Shown here in pieces: positions 53,892-61,749 of a DNA stretch of 64,000 nt. A program made the position numbers and the translations under genes. The notes beneath the pieces were generated by a model. The model was not told where the DNA came from. It ran no database searches and saw only the letters and a list, made by a program, of their open reading frames with translations. The stretch is from contig NZ_JACJOO010000006.1 in the NCBI RefSeq assembly GCF_014695575.1, positions 186,001-250,000 on the forward strand, read 5' to 3'. Position 1 is the first letter of the stretch. Every line of letters starts with the position of its first letter. Source of the stretch: Leptolyngbya sp. FACHB-8. GTDB lineage: Bacteria > Cyanobacteriota > Cyanobacteriia > Elainellales > Elainellaceae.

Positions 53892-54956
53892 TTACGGTTT
53901 GTTGGCGGCTTGAGCGGCGTCAAACAATCCCCCATCAGCAAACAATTTTGCGTTGACGGCTGACCATCCACCAAAGTCTGCAACAGTGTAGAGCTTATCT
54001 ACTGGCTTATATTGACTAGACTTTGTCGCAGCAGCCTGCGAATCGATGGGGCGGTAGCCAGCCTGGGCAAAGATTTCTTGCCCTTTTGGGCTGAATAAGA
54101 ACTGGGTAAAGGCCTCCGCAACTTCCCGAGTGCCGTTCTTATCAACCACTTTGTCGATAATAGTTACGGGGAAATCAACCTGAATATTCTGGGTTGGAAC
54201 AACATAGGGATAATCATCTGGAATAGCATCATTTGTGAAAATGATTTCGTTTTCAAAAGTGACTAGAACATCACCAATCTGGTTCTTCACAAATGCGTCA
54301 GTGGCTTCCCGCCCACTGCTTACGAGTGTTTTGATATTCTTTGCGAAGCCAGCTAAATATTCGTTTGCAGCGGCTTCACCTTCTGCCTTTTCTACGGCAC
54401 CGTAGCCCGCTAAAATTCCCCACCGGGCATTTCCGGATGTTTGAGGATTAATCGCTACAATCGATACGCCATCTTTAGCCAGGTCTTTCCAGCTGTTGAT
54501 CTGCTTTGGATTACCAGGGCGTGTAACCAGGACCATGACCGTGCTGGCAGGAGAAGCCTGATTGGGTAAGCGCTTGCTCCAATCGGCTGAAACAAACCCT
54601 TTTTCAACCAGTGGGTCAACGTTACTCTGAATGTTCTGGGCGAGAATGTCAGCTTCTAACCCCCCTAAAACAGCACGGGTTTGAGCTCCCGAAGCTCCGT
54701 AAGATTCCTTGAATGTTACCTTTTGACCCGTTTTCTCTTGCCACTCCGTCTGAAATGCTGGAATGATCTTCGAGTAGAGCGGTTTTGCTACTCCATAGGA
54801 CACCAGTGTTAACTCAACAGCGGCCGGCGCACCCGTAGTCTGGGGCTCAGATGATGTATTTTGTTCGGCCTGTTCAGACTGCTGAGATTGTGTACAAGCA
54901 GTCACTAAAAGACCTGCTGTAAACAGTGAAGCATACAGCACAGAGCGCCTTTTCAT
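53892..54956 (-). CDS. sbpA: Sulfate-binding protein
   Basis: 354 residues from the ATG at 54956, which begins a lipoprotein signal (MKRRSVLYASLF, LLVTAC); in-frame starts up to 55025 only add polar residues. Mature-domain hallmarks: LTLVSYGVAKPLYSKIIP, FKESYGASGAQTRAV, VSIVAINPQTSGNARWGIL and DVLVTFENEIIF, which form the sulfate-binding cleft. It captures sulfate in the periplasm for CysT/CysW. First gene of the operon; in cyanobacteria such operons respond to sulfur starvation, but I could not identify a CysR/NtcA-type box with confidence. Confidence 0.92.
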   Translation of the reverse strand: MKRRSVLYASLFTAGLLVTACTQSQQSEQAEQNTSSEPQTTGAPAAVELTLVSYGVAKPLYSKIIPAFQTEWQEKTGQKVTFKESYGASGAQTRAVLGGLEADILAQNIQSNVDPLVEKGFVSADWSKRLPNQASPASTVMVLVTRPGNPKQINSWKDLAKDGVSIVAINPQTSGNARWGILAGYGAVEKAEGEAAANEYLAGFAKNIKTLVSSGREATDAFVKNQIGDVLVTFENEIIFTNDAIPDDYPYVVPTQNIQVDFPVTIIDKVVDKNGTREVAEAFTQFLFSPKGQEIFAQAGYRPIDSQAAATKSSQYKPVDKLYTVADFGGWSAVNAKLFADGGLFDAAQAANKP

Positions 54957-55025
54957 AATGATCCTGTCGATGAAGAAAGTTTTAGAGGTTCTCATGTGTA
55001 TCACATTTAAACCTGCTTGAAACAA

Positions 55026-55732
55026 GATACACCGAAAACCCTACCGACAAACGTGTGTTTTGAAATATTTTAAGGTTATTGGGCGTGTGGCTGCTGTATC
55101 TGAAACTTCCCGAAAGATGAAAAATCACGAGGGCCAGGAGAAGGTGGCACTCGAAAACTCTCCCCTTTTTTAAGTAGAAATTTGGGGAGAAGTTTCAAAT
55201 TGTTTGTGACAAAGAGTTGCTGAAAAGCTCTTCACGAAGGGCTTTTTTCAGAAAGCTAGGCTTTCGACTTCTTCAATTGTTAGCCAAATTACATCTGTAG
55301 CTCGCATGGAGTATGGCACGGATGGAATTCGATTTCAAGTGTTTTGGCAAAAAATGGCGGGTTTTATGAGGTAATGCTGACTTAGACTTAATTTGTCGTC
55401 AGATAAAAGAGTAAAACTGGTTAATATAAAGCGTGGAAGGCGATCGCGCCAATTCACGATGCTTGGATCGAGATAAATCTAAAAAGAACCTTAAGCGGTA
55501 CGATTAATGAGTTCGCTCGGTTTAAACTTTTACTTATATCAAACGGGGCGAGTTCTATAAAAGCCCTGACTATAAGCCGGCCTGTGTTCGGTCTAATGCC
55601 TGCCAACTTTTTGAGGCAGGCATTTTGCCGTTGTGAACGTGTCCTCAACTGCGGTCCGTGTTGGTGTTTTAATCTGTGGATAGGGTGTGGTGCCTGCTCC
55701 TATATCGTCTCTTCCAAATCTTGGTAGAAGGT
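55026..55732. other. Spacer upstream of sbpA, with two hairpins
   Basis: No credible gene. Two terminator-like hairpins: AAAAGCTCTT with AAGGGCTTTT (55223-55246, U-runs on both strands) and AATGCCTGCC with GGCAGGCATT (55595-55624, followed by TTG). The sbpA promoter must lie in the first few hundred bases. Confidence 0.4.
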
Positions 55733-55960
55733 TTAACGACAATACCAGCGGACGTTGAACCTGCTGTTTTTGCGACGTTGCCTCAATTCGAATAGCTTGG
55801 CTAAGTTCGCTTCTTGCTGGGCTAGCTGAGCGCGAGTCTGCGTTAACTGACCCTGAAGGTTAGAGTCATCCATGTAAGCAACAATTTGGCATTGCTGCAC
55901 GCGATCGCCCTCCTTCACCAACAACTGTTTCAAATACCCCAATGTCTTCGGGCTTCCGGA
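55733..55960 (-). pseudogene. Fragment of an HlyD-family secretion adaptor
   Basis: The translated fragment GYLKQLLVKEGDRVQQ, then IVAYMDDSNLQGQLTQTRAQL and an AQQEANLAKL helix, is the biotinyl-lipoyl-like plus coiled-coil start of a membrane-fusion protein used by ABC exporters. It then runs out of frame to a stop, and the upstream N-terminal part (signal, membrane helix) is missing. The adjoining DNA to about 56110 has another unrelated open stretch ([16 protein letters not shown]) I do not recognise. A dead remnant. Confidence 0.6.
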
Positions 55961-56199
55961 TAATCGTTTCGGGGGGCCAGTAACCGCGAGATTGCTGAAT
56001 CCCTTTTCATCTCAGAACGAACCTTAAAAACCATATCACGCATATCTTGAGCCCGTTGAATGTGCGCGATCGCCCCCAAGCCGCCATGTTTGCCAGCACC
56101 TTTCTGCCGCTACTGGGTAACAGTTAGAGAACTCAATCCCAATCCTTTGTGGGTCCAGTGAATTAGCAGCGGGAGGGTAAGAGGGGGCGCGATCGCTAT

Positions 56200-56422
56200 G
56201 CTCTTCGTCTACTTTCCGGTTGTTTGAGGTGTAGAGCGGGGTTTTGCACTTTTGCCTTTGACATCGTGCTCAATGACAATTTGTTCCACCCTCCAACCGC
56301 TACTGTTGAGGAGCACAGTCATTCTCGTGGGCGAGTTAACCAGGTACTTCTGCGGCTCAACTCAGTTCTCGTAAGGCGGTGTCTTCTGCAAGGGTTAACT
56401 CGACTTGCAACGGAGCAGGCAT
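56200..56422 (-). pseudogene. IS630-family transposase N-terminal remnant
   Basis: From an ATG at 56422 the minus strand reads MPAPLQVELTLAED then TALRELS before an in-frame TGA. After a frame change it continues as RMTVLLNSSGWRVEQIV. This is the helix-turn-helix start of an IS630-type transposase with stops and a frameshift. Catalytic DDE region absent, ends not found. Confidence 0.55.
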
Positions 56423-56498
56423 TTTATGGCAGGGGTGATTAATGCTCTAACTATTTTATATCTTTCTATGACGACCTACTTACTAAGATTAGGTACAG

Positions 56499-56630
56499 CA
56501 GCAATTCTCAGCATGGGCATCAAAGCCAAGAGTTCACGCCCGTAGGGCGTGAACTCTTGGCTTTGATGCCCGAAAACCGCGCGCCAAAGGCGCGCGGTTT
56601 TCGGGCCTGATTTCAAAATGAGAATTGCTG
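56499..56630 (+). repeat. Family C double-hairpin element, copy 2 (132 bp)
   Basis: Ends CAGCAATTCTCA (56499-56510) and TGAGAATTGCTG (56619-56630) are perfect inverted repeats. Same length and orientation as the copy at 39924. The first hairpin has the loop GTA where copy 1 has TAC. In the second, an A-T pair replaces the G-C pair of copy 1 in both arms. Confidence 0.85.
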
Positions 56631-56678
56631 TACTTAATCTGATGGAAAACGCTGTAGTTTTCAGAGATTTGATAGAAG

Positions 56679-57911
56679 CTAAAGCAATCTGGATCTCGAT
56701 ATTAAGACCTTCAAGGCATCTGCCAATCTCTCATAATGCTCAAAAGAATTATAGATTTGAGCAGAAATTCTTAAGAGCTTTTGGGATGGTTCTGGCCAGT
56801 CCATTATAGGAACTTCGATGTGGAATTCTCTAAATAATATCTCTTGCAAAGAAATAGTCTTTTCATTAAAAGCATAAGTATCTGCTAGTTTTGAAGGTAG
56901 GGGTATTGAGGCCATTGACCCAATTAACGTGTCTGGAGTTGGTACGGGTATTTCTAAAAAACGACATAGCATTTCTCTGACCTTTAAAGCCAAAGAATGG
57001 TTTTTTTGCATTAATTCTGCCCATCCTCCGGGCAGTAAGGAGCCCATAAACTTAATAGCTTCTGGCACACATAAATATGCAGTTGGATCATGAGTGCCAA
57101 GCCAATCAAACTCTAGACGAAAACGAGATCGATCTGTTCTGGGTGAATTAGCACCATGGCTAATAGATAGAGGACGCATGATTGTTTGTCTATCAGGTGC
57201 GATATAAAGGAATGCTGCACCCTTAGGTGCACACATCCATTTGTGACAATTTCCTGTGTAGTAAGTAGGCTTAATTTCATCAAGTTTTAACGGTAGAAGA
57301 CCTGGAGCGTGAGCGCCATCGATCAAGCTGTCTATACCCCGTTGTGATAACTCGGCCACAAGTTGCTGAACTGGAAAAATTAATCCGGTCTGACTTGTTA
57401 CATGATCCATCAATACCAAGCGAGTCTTCTTAGAAATTTTTTCCAAGATGGGTTGGATGATCTGATCACTTGACTCTAAGGGAAATGGAATATCGGCAAC
57501 GATTAGGTTTACTCCCGATTGACTAGCAATAAAATCAGCAACATTGCGGCAAGCATTATATTCATGGTTTGTCAGCAATAGCTCATCACCGGCCTGAAAT
57601 TTGATAGAACGCAAAACAGTATTGACCCCTGCTGTTGCATTGGGAACAAACGTCAAATTATCAGGAAGAGTACCGACAAAAGAAGCAAGCTCGCTGACTG
57701 CATTATCTAGTAGCCCCTCTAAATCATGGGCAAAAAACTTGACCGGCTCAGCTTCTAAACGCTGACGAATCTCAGTTTGTAAATTAAGAACAGGAATTGG
57801 ACAAGCTCCAAATGAACCATGATTTAAATAAACGATTTCTGGATCTAGCAACCAATGTTTAGAATACTGGCTAACATCATTTAAAAGATGATTACTAGCA
57901 ATCTTTTTCAT
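56679..57911 (-). CDS. Class V aminotransferase, isopenicillin-N-epimerase-like
   Basis: 410 residues of the PLP-dependent class V fold (cysteine desulfurase/isopenicillin N epimerase). YLNHGSFGACP near the N-terminus, LTNHEYNACRNV, SLIDGAHAPGLLPL (Asp for the pyridine ring) and YYTGNCHKWMCAPKGAAFL (Schiff-base Lys) are visible. Enzymes of this subgroup include epimerases, desulfurases and ergothioneine-pathway lyases, so the reaction is open. The gene is more AT-rich than its neighbours and uses more A/T-ending codons, a possible sign of transfer. It stands alone. Confidence 0.85.
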   Translation of the reverse strand: MKKIASNHLLNDVSQYSKHWLLDPEIVYLNHGSFGACPIPVLNLQTEIRQRLEAEPVKFFAHDLEGLLDNAVSELASFVGTLPDNLTFVPNATAGVNTVLRSIKFQAGDELLLTNHEYNACRNVADFIASQSGVNLIVADIPFPLESSDQIIQPILEKISKKTRLVLMDHVTSQTGLIFPVQQLVAELSQRGIDSLIDGAHAPGLLPLKLDEIKPTYYTGNCHKWMCAPKGAAFLYIAPDRQTIMRPLSISHGANSPRTDRSRFRLEFDWLGTHDPTAYLCVPEAIKFMGSLLPGGWAELMQKNHSLALKVREMLCRFLEIPVPTPDTLIGSMASIPLPSKLADTYAFNEKTISLQEILFREFHIEVPIMDWPEPSQKLLRISAQIYNSFEHYERLADALKVLISRSRLL

Positions 57912-58091
57912 GGTATGAAAGTCTCGTAAAAATATTTCTCAAGAATAATGGCTTTCTTGCGAATGAGCCACGATAACAATTCCAAATGTTTTTGAAAAAT
58001 AGATGGGTACAGGCTACTTCTCAAAAACATTCTACAAATTATACAGGAATACAATAGTGCCCTTGGTGAATTAACATTTAAAGCAAACTAA

Positions 58092-58907
58092 TTAGGGTTG
58101 GCCAACAAACCAGTCAATCAACTTGCGTGCAATACTAATGCTAGGCGGAATGATGGGAAGGTTGTATTTATGAAACCACGCAGCCACTTCTAGCTCCTGA
58201 GGGTCAATCTCAATTTCCCCATTTTCATACTCTGCGGTAAAGCCAACCATCAATGAATTGGGAAAGGGCCAGGGCTGTGAACCAAAATAGCACAGGTTCT
58301 TGATGGTAATCCCAACTTCTTCGTGCACTTCCCGCTTGATCGTGTCTTCCAAAGATTCTCCAGGTTCAACAAACCCAGCCACTAATCCATACATGCCTGC
58401 TGGAAAGTGAGGGGCGCGCGCTAATAAAAGTTCTTCCCCCCTGGCAATGAGCACGATCACCGCTGGCGACAGGCGCGGATAGTTGACTAACCCACAGTTG
58501 GGACAACGCTTGGCACGTTCGTCAGGCAGTTGAGTCATGCGAGCTGCACAATGCCCGCAAAACTGATGTGTTCGATCCCACTCTACAATCTGTACCGCAC
58601 GACCACTCAGCGCAAATAGGTCATCATCGAGTATCCCAGACAACTCCCGCAATCCTTTCAGGATCATACCCTCAGGAATCTGGGCTTCCATGGGCAACTC
58701 CGCTGAATAACAGGGTTGGTTATCCAATGTACCGAGAAACTGAATGCGAACAGGTTCTAGTCCAATATCTGCCAGACTCATCAGGGAAGGAATGGGCTCC
58801 TGCCGCTGGCTTTGAACCAATAGCTTGCTACCACTAAACGCAAACCACCAACTGGGTTCAGTCTGCTCACTGGGAGGAGTAATACCTGGAGTGAAAATTC
58901 GAATCAT
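58092..58907 (-). CDS. nudC: NAD+ diphosphatase (NudC)
   Basis: 271 residues from the ATG at 58907; the frame is open to 58967. Domain order fits NudC: N-terminal region, zinc ribbon with CGHCAARM and CPNCG, Nudix box GFVEPGESLEDTIKREVHEE, then the NADH-pyrophosphatase signature SQPWPFPNSLM. It hydrolyses NAD(H) to NMN and AMP, and relatives remove NAD caps from RNA. Not in an operon; the divergent barstar-like gene starts 162 bases away. Confidence 0.92.
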   Translation of the reverse strand: MIRIFTPGITPPSEQTEPSWWFAFSGSKLLVQSQRQEPIPSLMSLADIGLEPVRIQFLGTLDNQPCYSAELPMEAQIPEGMILKGLRELSGILDDDLFALSGRAVQIVEWDRTHQFCGHCAARMTQLPDERAKRCPNCGLVNYPRLSPAVIVLIARGEELLLARAPHFPAGMYGLVAGFVEPGESLEDTIKREVHEEVGITIKNLCYFGSQPWPFPNSLMVGFTAEYENGEIEIDPQELEVAAWFHKYNLPIIPPSISIARKLIDWFVGQP

Positions 58908-59069
58908 AGTGGCGATAGTGCACAGTAGGTTAAAATTCAAACAATGAAGTATCCAGCTAACCTTCACTCAGATGACGCCAAGTCACTTCCATCATCAATT
59001 TAGGCATGGTTAGCAGACAATTAATAACTGTACTCTGGAAAATGATCTCATCGCCTTTCTGGAGAACTC

Positions 59070-59465
59070 GTGAAGCCAGAGTATGTCATTGATGGTCGTC
59101 GCACGACAACGCTAGAAGCTTTCTATCAAGAGATTGGACAAGTTCTGCTGGGAGGAAAGGCTTGGGACGAGAATTTGGATGCCCTTCCTCTCGTTCTGCG
59201 AGGTGATTACGGGCAATTGCCTGAAACGTTTCGGCTTGTGTGGCAAGAGGCCAGCTATGCTCAGTCAGCACTGGGCTATAACGAAACCGTTCGCCAGCTC
59301 CTGCAACGGCTACGAGATTGCCCCCCAACAGTCTTAATTAAGACGGCTTGGGCACTCCGGGCAGCACTGCGAGGGCAGGGGCCAACGGTATATGACTGGT
59401 TAGTAGAAATTATTCAAAGCCAGCCGAACGTGGAATTGGTACTGAATGAATTGGATGAACTGTGA
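59070..59465 (+). CDS. Barstar-family protein
   Basis: 131 residues beginning with GTG at 59070, justified by GGAG 8 bases upstream. The barstar pattern is clear: YVIDGRRTTTLEAFYQEIGQ, then a WDENLDALPLVLRGDYG segment holding the helix that in barstar plugs the barnase active site, and later helices. Barstar inhibits barnase-type RNases. No barnase-like gene is in the window, so it is either an orphan antidote or has a housekeeping or immunity role. Its stop is immediately adjacent to that of the convergent P450 gene (59465/59466). Confidence 0.82.
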   Translation: MKPEYVIDGRRTTTLEAFYQEIGQVLLGGKAWDENLDALPLVLRGDYGQLPETFRLVWQEASYAQSALGYNETVRQLLQRLRDCPPTVLIKTAWALRAALRGQGPTVYDWLVEIIQSQPNVELVLNELDEL

Positions 59466-60869
59466 TTAGAGCGCTGCATGGCTAGACTGAGAAACAGTGC
59501 GACGCATGCTAGCTACTTTTATCTGGAAGCGATCTGAGGGGGCAACTGTTAGCCCCCGACGCATTGGGCGGATAGGTTTGGCGTTGACCAACGTCATTTC
59601 CAGGTTGGATATCAGTTGGAACAGTACCAACTTCATCTCAAACAGTGCAAAAGCCGACCCAATGCAGCGGCGATCGCCCCCACCAAACGGCAGATATTCA
59701 TAGGGCGAGTATTGCCGTTCCAAAAAACGCTCAGGTCTAAACTGCTTCGGCTCCGGGTAGACGGCATCGCGGTGATGTGCCAGGTAGATAGACGGGATCA
59801 CCACCGTACCCTCTTCTAACTCGTAGCCTGCAATTTTCATCGGTTGCTTGACTATCCGTGGAAATGCACCGATTGCAATCGGATATAAGCGTAAGGTTTC
59901 CTGACAGATGGCGCTCAGGTATGGGAGCCGAGCGATCGCAACTGGATCTGCATCCCCATCTACCCCATCCAGCTCTGCCAGCAGCTTAGCTCGCACGTCC
60001 GGCAGGTAGGCGATCCAGTACAAGGCCCACGCTAATGCAGAGGCCGTTGTTTCATGGCCTGCAAACAGCAACGTAATCAGCTCGTCTCGTAACTCGGCAT
60101 CGCTCAGAGGTTGGCCTTCGGAATCACGGGCTGCCATCAACAACGCCAGGATATCGGTTCGATTGGCATCAGGATAAGCACGGCGCTCAGCGATCTCAGC
60201 ATAGATCAGCTCATTCACCTGCTGCCGCAGTCGTAGAAAACGTCCCCAGGGGCTCCATTCCCCCCAGTCTTTCTGCAAAATTGGGTAGAACAGAAACATT
60301 GCACCCACTGGAGAACCAAACCCATCCAGCATCTGCGTGAGCTTCTGGCGCAACTGCTCATATCGCAGTCCCTCCTGGAGCCCAAACACAGCTTGCAAGA
60401 TCACCTGTAAGGAAATGGCTTGCATGGCAGGCCGCACTGCAAAGATACTACCCGTATTCCATTGGCTCATTGTTTGAGTCGTAATGGACTGGATCACCTC
60501 AGCATAGGAACGCATGCGATCGCCATGGAAAGGCGGCATCAACAGTTGCCGTTGCCGTTGATGCGCTGCCCCTTCTAGCAGTACAATTCCGTGATCCCCT
60601 AGCAATTCTCTTAAAATCTGGTTCCCTCTCCCGGCACTTAGTTGCTCTGGTTTCGCCGTAAAAATTGCTTCCAGCGCTTCAGGGCTACTGAAATAAACCA
60701 GGGCAGGTTGGAAGTCGGGCTGGGATACGCGGTAATCGTCCCCGTACGCCTGATGGCGCGCTTCTAGGGTCTCAATCGGTTGAAACAGGAAGCGAAAGCC
60801 CCATAGACGACGCAGCCATGAAGGAGTTTTTGCAGGGCCGTTTAGCAATCGAGGAGAAGTGTTGACCAT
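59466..60869 (-). CDS. Cytochrome P450, CYP110-like
   Basis: A 467-residue haem monooxygenase. I-helix oxygen-binding motif LLFAGHETTASA, ExxR in QETLRLYP, PERF region, and haem loop FGGGDRRCIGSAFA with the axial Cys are all present. The N-terminus (GFRFLFQPIETLEARHQ) and overall pattern resemble CYP110, a cyanobacterial family acting on fatty acids, alkanes and terpenoids. No signal anchor. No ferredoxin, terpene synthase or other biosynthetic partner lies next to it, so its substrate is unknown. It converges with the barstar-like gene without any spacer. Confidence 0.92.
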   Translation of the reverse strand: MVNTSPRLLNGPAKTPSWLRRLWGFRFLFQPIETLEARHQAYGDDYRVSQPDFQPALVYFSSPEALEAIFTAKPEQLSAGRGNQILRELLGDHGIVLLEGAAHQRQRQLLMPPFHGDRMRSYAEVIQSITTQTMSQWNTGSIFAVRPAMQAISLQVILQAVFGLQEGLRYEQLRQKLTQMLDGFGSPVGAMFLFYPILQKDWGEWSPWGRFLRLRQQVNELIYAEIAERRAYPDANRTDILALLMAARDSEGQPLSDAELRDELITLLFAGHETTASALAWALYWIAYLPDVRAKLLAELDGVDGDADPVAIARLPYLSAICQETLRLYPIAIGAFPRIVKQPMKIAGYELEEGTVVIPSIYLAHHRDAVYPEPKQFRPERFLERQYSPYEYLPFGGGDRRCIGSAFALFEMKLVLFQLISNLEMTLVNAKPIRPMRRGLTVAPSDRFQIKVASMRRTVSQSSHAAL

Positions 60870-60972
60870 AATCCAGCAAATCTACATTTGGGACGTGCTT
60901 TAGGGCGATCGCCACCTCCTGAGTGTAGCAGGGCTAATCGCAGTCGGGTATCGAAAGCAAGATGAGTCTGAG

Positions 60973-61147
60973 TTGAGGAGGTTTCCAGTCATGAAATTAC
61001 CTTCGTAATGCGGGGAAGTTCTTATCTGGAAATCTCCTAAGGAGATTTCCAGATAAGAACTTCCCCATTATTTGGAAAAAAGGCGCGGCGAAGCCGCGCC
61101 TTTTTTCCAAATAATGGGGATATTGTTTCCCAGAAATCTCCTAAGGA
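60973..61147. repeat. Family D palindromic element, copy 2, two fused hairpins
   Basis: Outer ends: TTGAGGAGGTTTCCAGTC then ATGAAATTACC at 60973, and TTTCCCAGAAATCTCCTAAG ending near 61147. Inside, a 27-base-arm palindrome (61012-61066) shares its last four bases with a second, 27-base-arm hairpin (61063-61119, loop GAA). The first hairpin's centre, TGGAAATCTCC with partner, is itself two copies of the D end joined head to head. Confidence 0.75.
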
Positions 61148-61160
61148 ATATGCGATCGCC

Positions 61161-61463
61161 TCAGAGCCCCTGCACGAAATGCCTTCTTAAATGGTCAGGT
61201 AAAGCCTCAATTTTGGGATTTGCCCACTCAGGAAGTTCACCACGGCTCATCAGCATATCTACATCCACGTCCTGCCATGCAGCCGCCAGTAGGGGGAGCA
61301 ATTGAGCTAATTCGTGGGCTGTAATCTTATCGGTCGGAGCAAATCTATACTTTTGTGGGTTTGGTTGTTCTGAGAAAATACCTGAAACCATCATTAAAAC
61401 TGAGGGAGTATAGGGTTTTCCAATCGTACACAACAGTTCCGAAAAATCCAAATGGTGAATCAA
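61161..61463 (-). CDS. Small protein of unknown function
   Basis: 100 residues from a TTG at 61463, preceded by AGGAGG (61468-61473) 4 bases upstream. There is no ATG in the first 20 codons. No motif recognised: acidic and hydrophobic, ending LPDHLRRHFVQGL. The upstream side abuts the element at 61464-61544 directly, and the downstream side lies 13 bases from the D element. It may be an intact gene whose start signals come from the element, or the rest of a gene cut by it. Confidence 0.5.
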   Translation of the reverse strand: MIHHLDFSELLCTIGKPYTPSVLMMVSGIFSEQPNPQKYRFAPTDKITAHELAQLLPLLAAAWQDVDVDMLMSRGELPEWANPKIEALPDHLRRHFVQGL

Positions 61464-61544
61464 TAGACCTCCTGTATGAATCGGTTTTTGGGGGCGTGAA
61501 TTGTTGAGCGGCGGAGCCGCTCAACAATTCACGCAGAAGGTCTA
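61464..61544. repeat. Palindromic mini-element with TAGACCTYCTGY ends
   Basis: TAGACCTCCTGT at 61464-61475 and the complement of 61533-61544 (TAGACCTTCTGC) are 10 of 12 identical. The core has perfect 19-base arms (61494-61512, 61516-61534) around GGA. The left end, on the minus strand, supplies AGGAGG in front of the small gene at 61161-61463. Confidence 0.75.
61468..61473 (-). promoter_or_regulatory. Ribosome binding site inside a repeat end
   Basis: AGGAGG on the minus strand, 4 bases before the TTG at 61463, is part of the terminal repeat of the element at 61464-61544. Confidence 0.45.
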
Positions 61545-61557
61545 ATATCTACGAAAA

Positions 61558-61616
61558 CCTGTTTTCAAGGTTGTTTTCCATTCGCTTTGCGTTTAGAAAA
61601 CAACCTTGAAAACAGG
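61558..61616. repeat. 21-base-arm palindrome
   Basis: CCTGTTTTCAAGGTTGTTTTC (split here as CCTGTTTTCAAGG and TTGTTTTC; 61558-61578) pairs perfectly with 61596-61616. The 17-base loop holds a small TTCGCTTTGCG stem. Confidence 0.7.
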
Positions 61617-61661
61617 CTCTCCAAAACTCATAAAACAACGCCCAAAAAAGCCTTCAAGTCT

Positions 61662-61749
61662 CCTTCTAGGGGCAGTTTGAACCGTTGATTCGTGCATCTA
61701 GTGCATGGAAAATCAACTCTTAGTGGACCTTTTCAAACTGCCTCTCAGG
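61662..61749. repeat. Imperfect inverted element on the stop codon of the last kinase gene
   Basis: CCTTCTAGGGGCAGTTTGAA at 61662 and, on the minus strand, CCTGAGAGGCAGTTTGAAAA from 61749 are alike. The second contains the TGA stop (61745-61747) of the kinase gene. A partial inner pair (GTTGATT/AATCAAC) suggests an older double structure. Confidence 0.6.

Noticed and set aside
56224-56442. A 72-residue plus-strand open frame
   Set aside because: The opposite strand encodes a decayed IS630 transposase start, which explains the DNA better.
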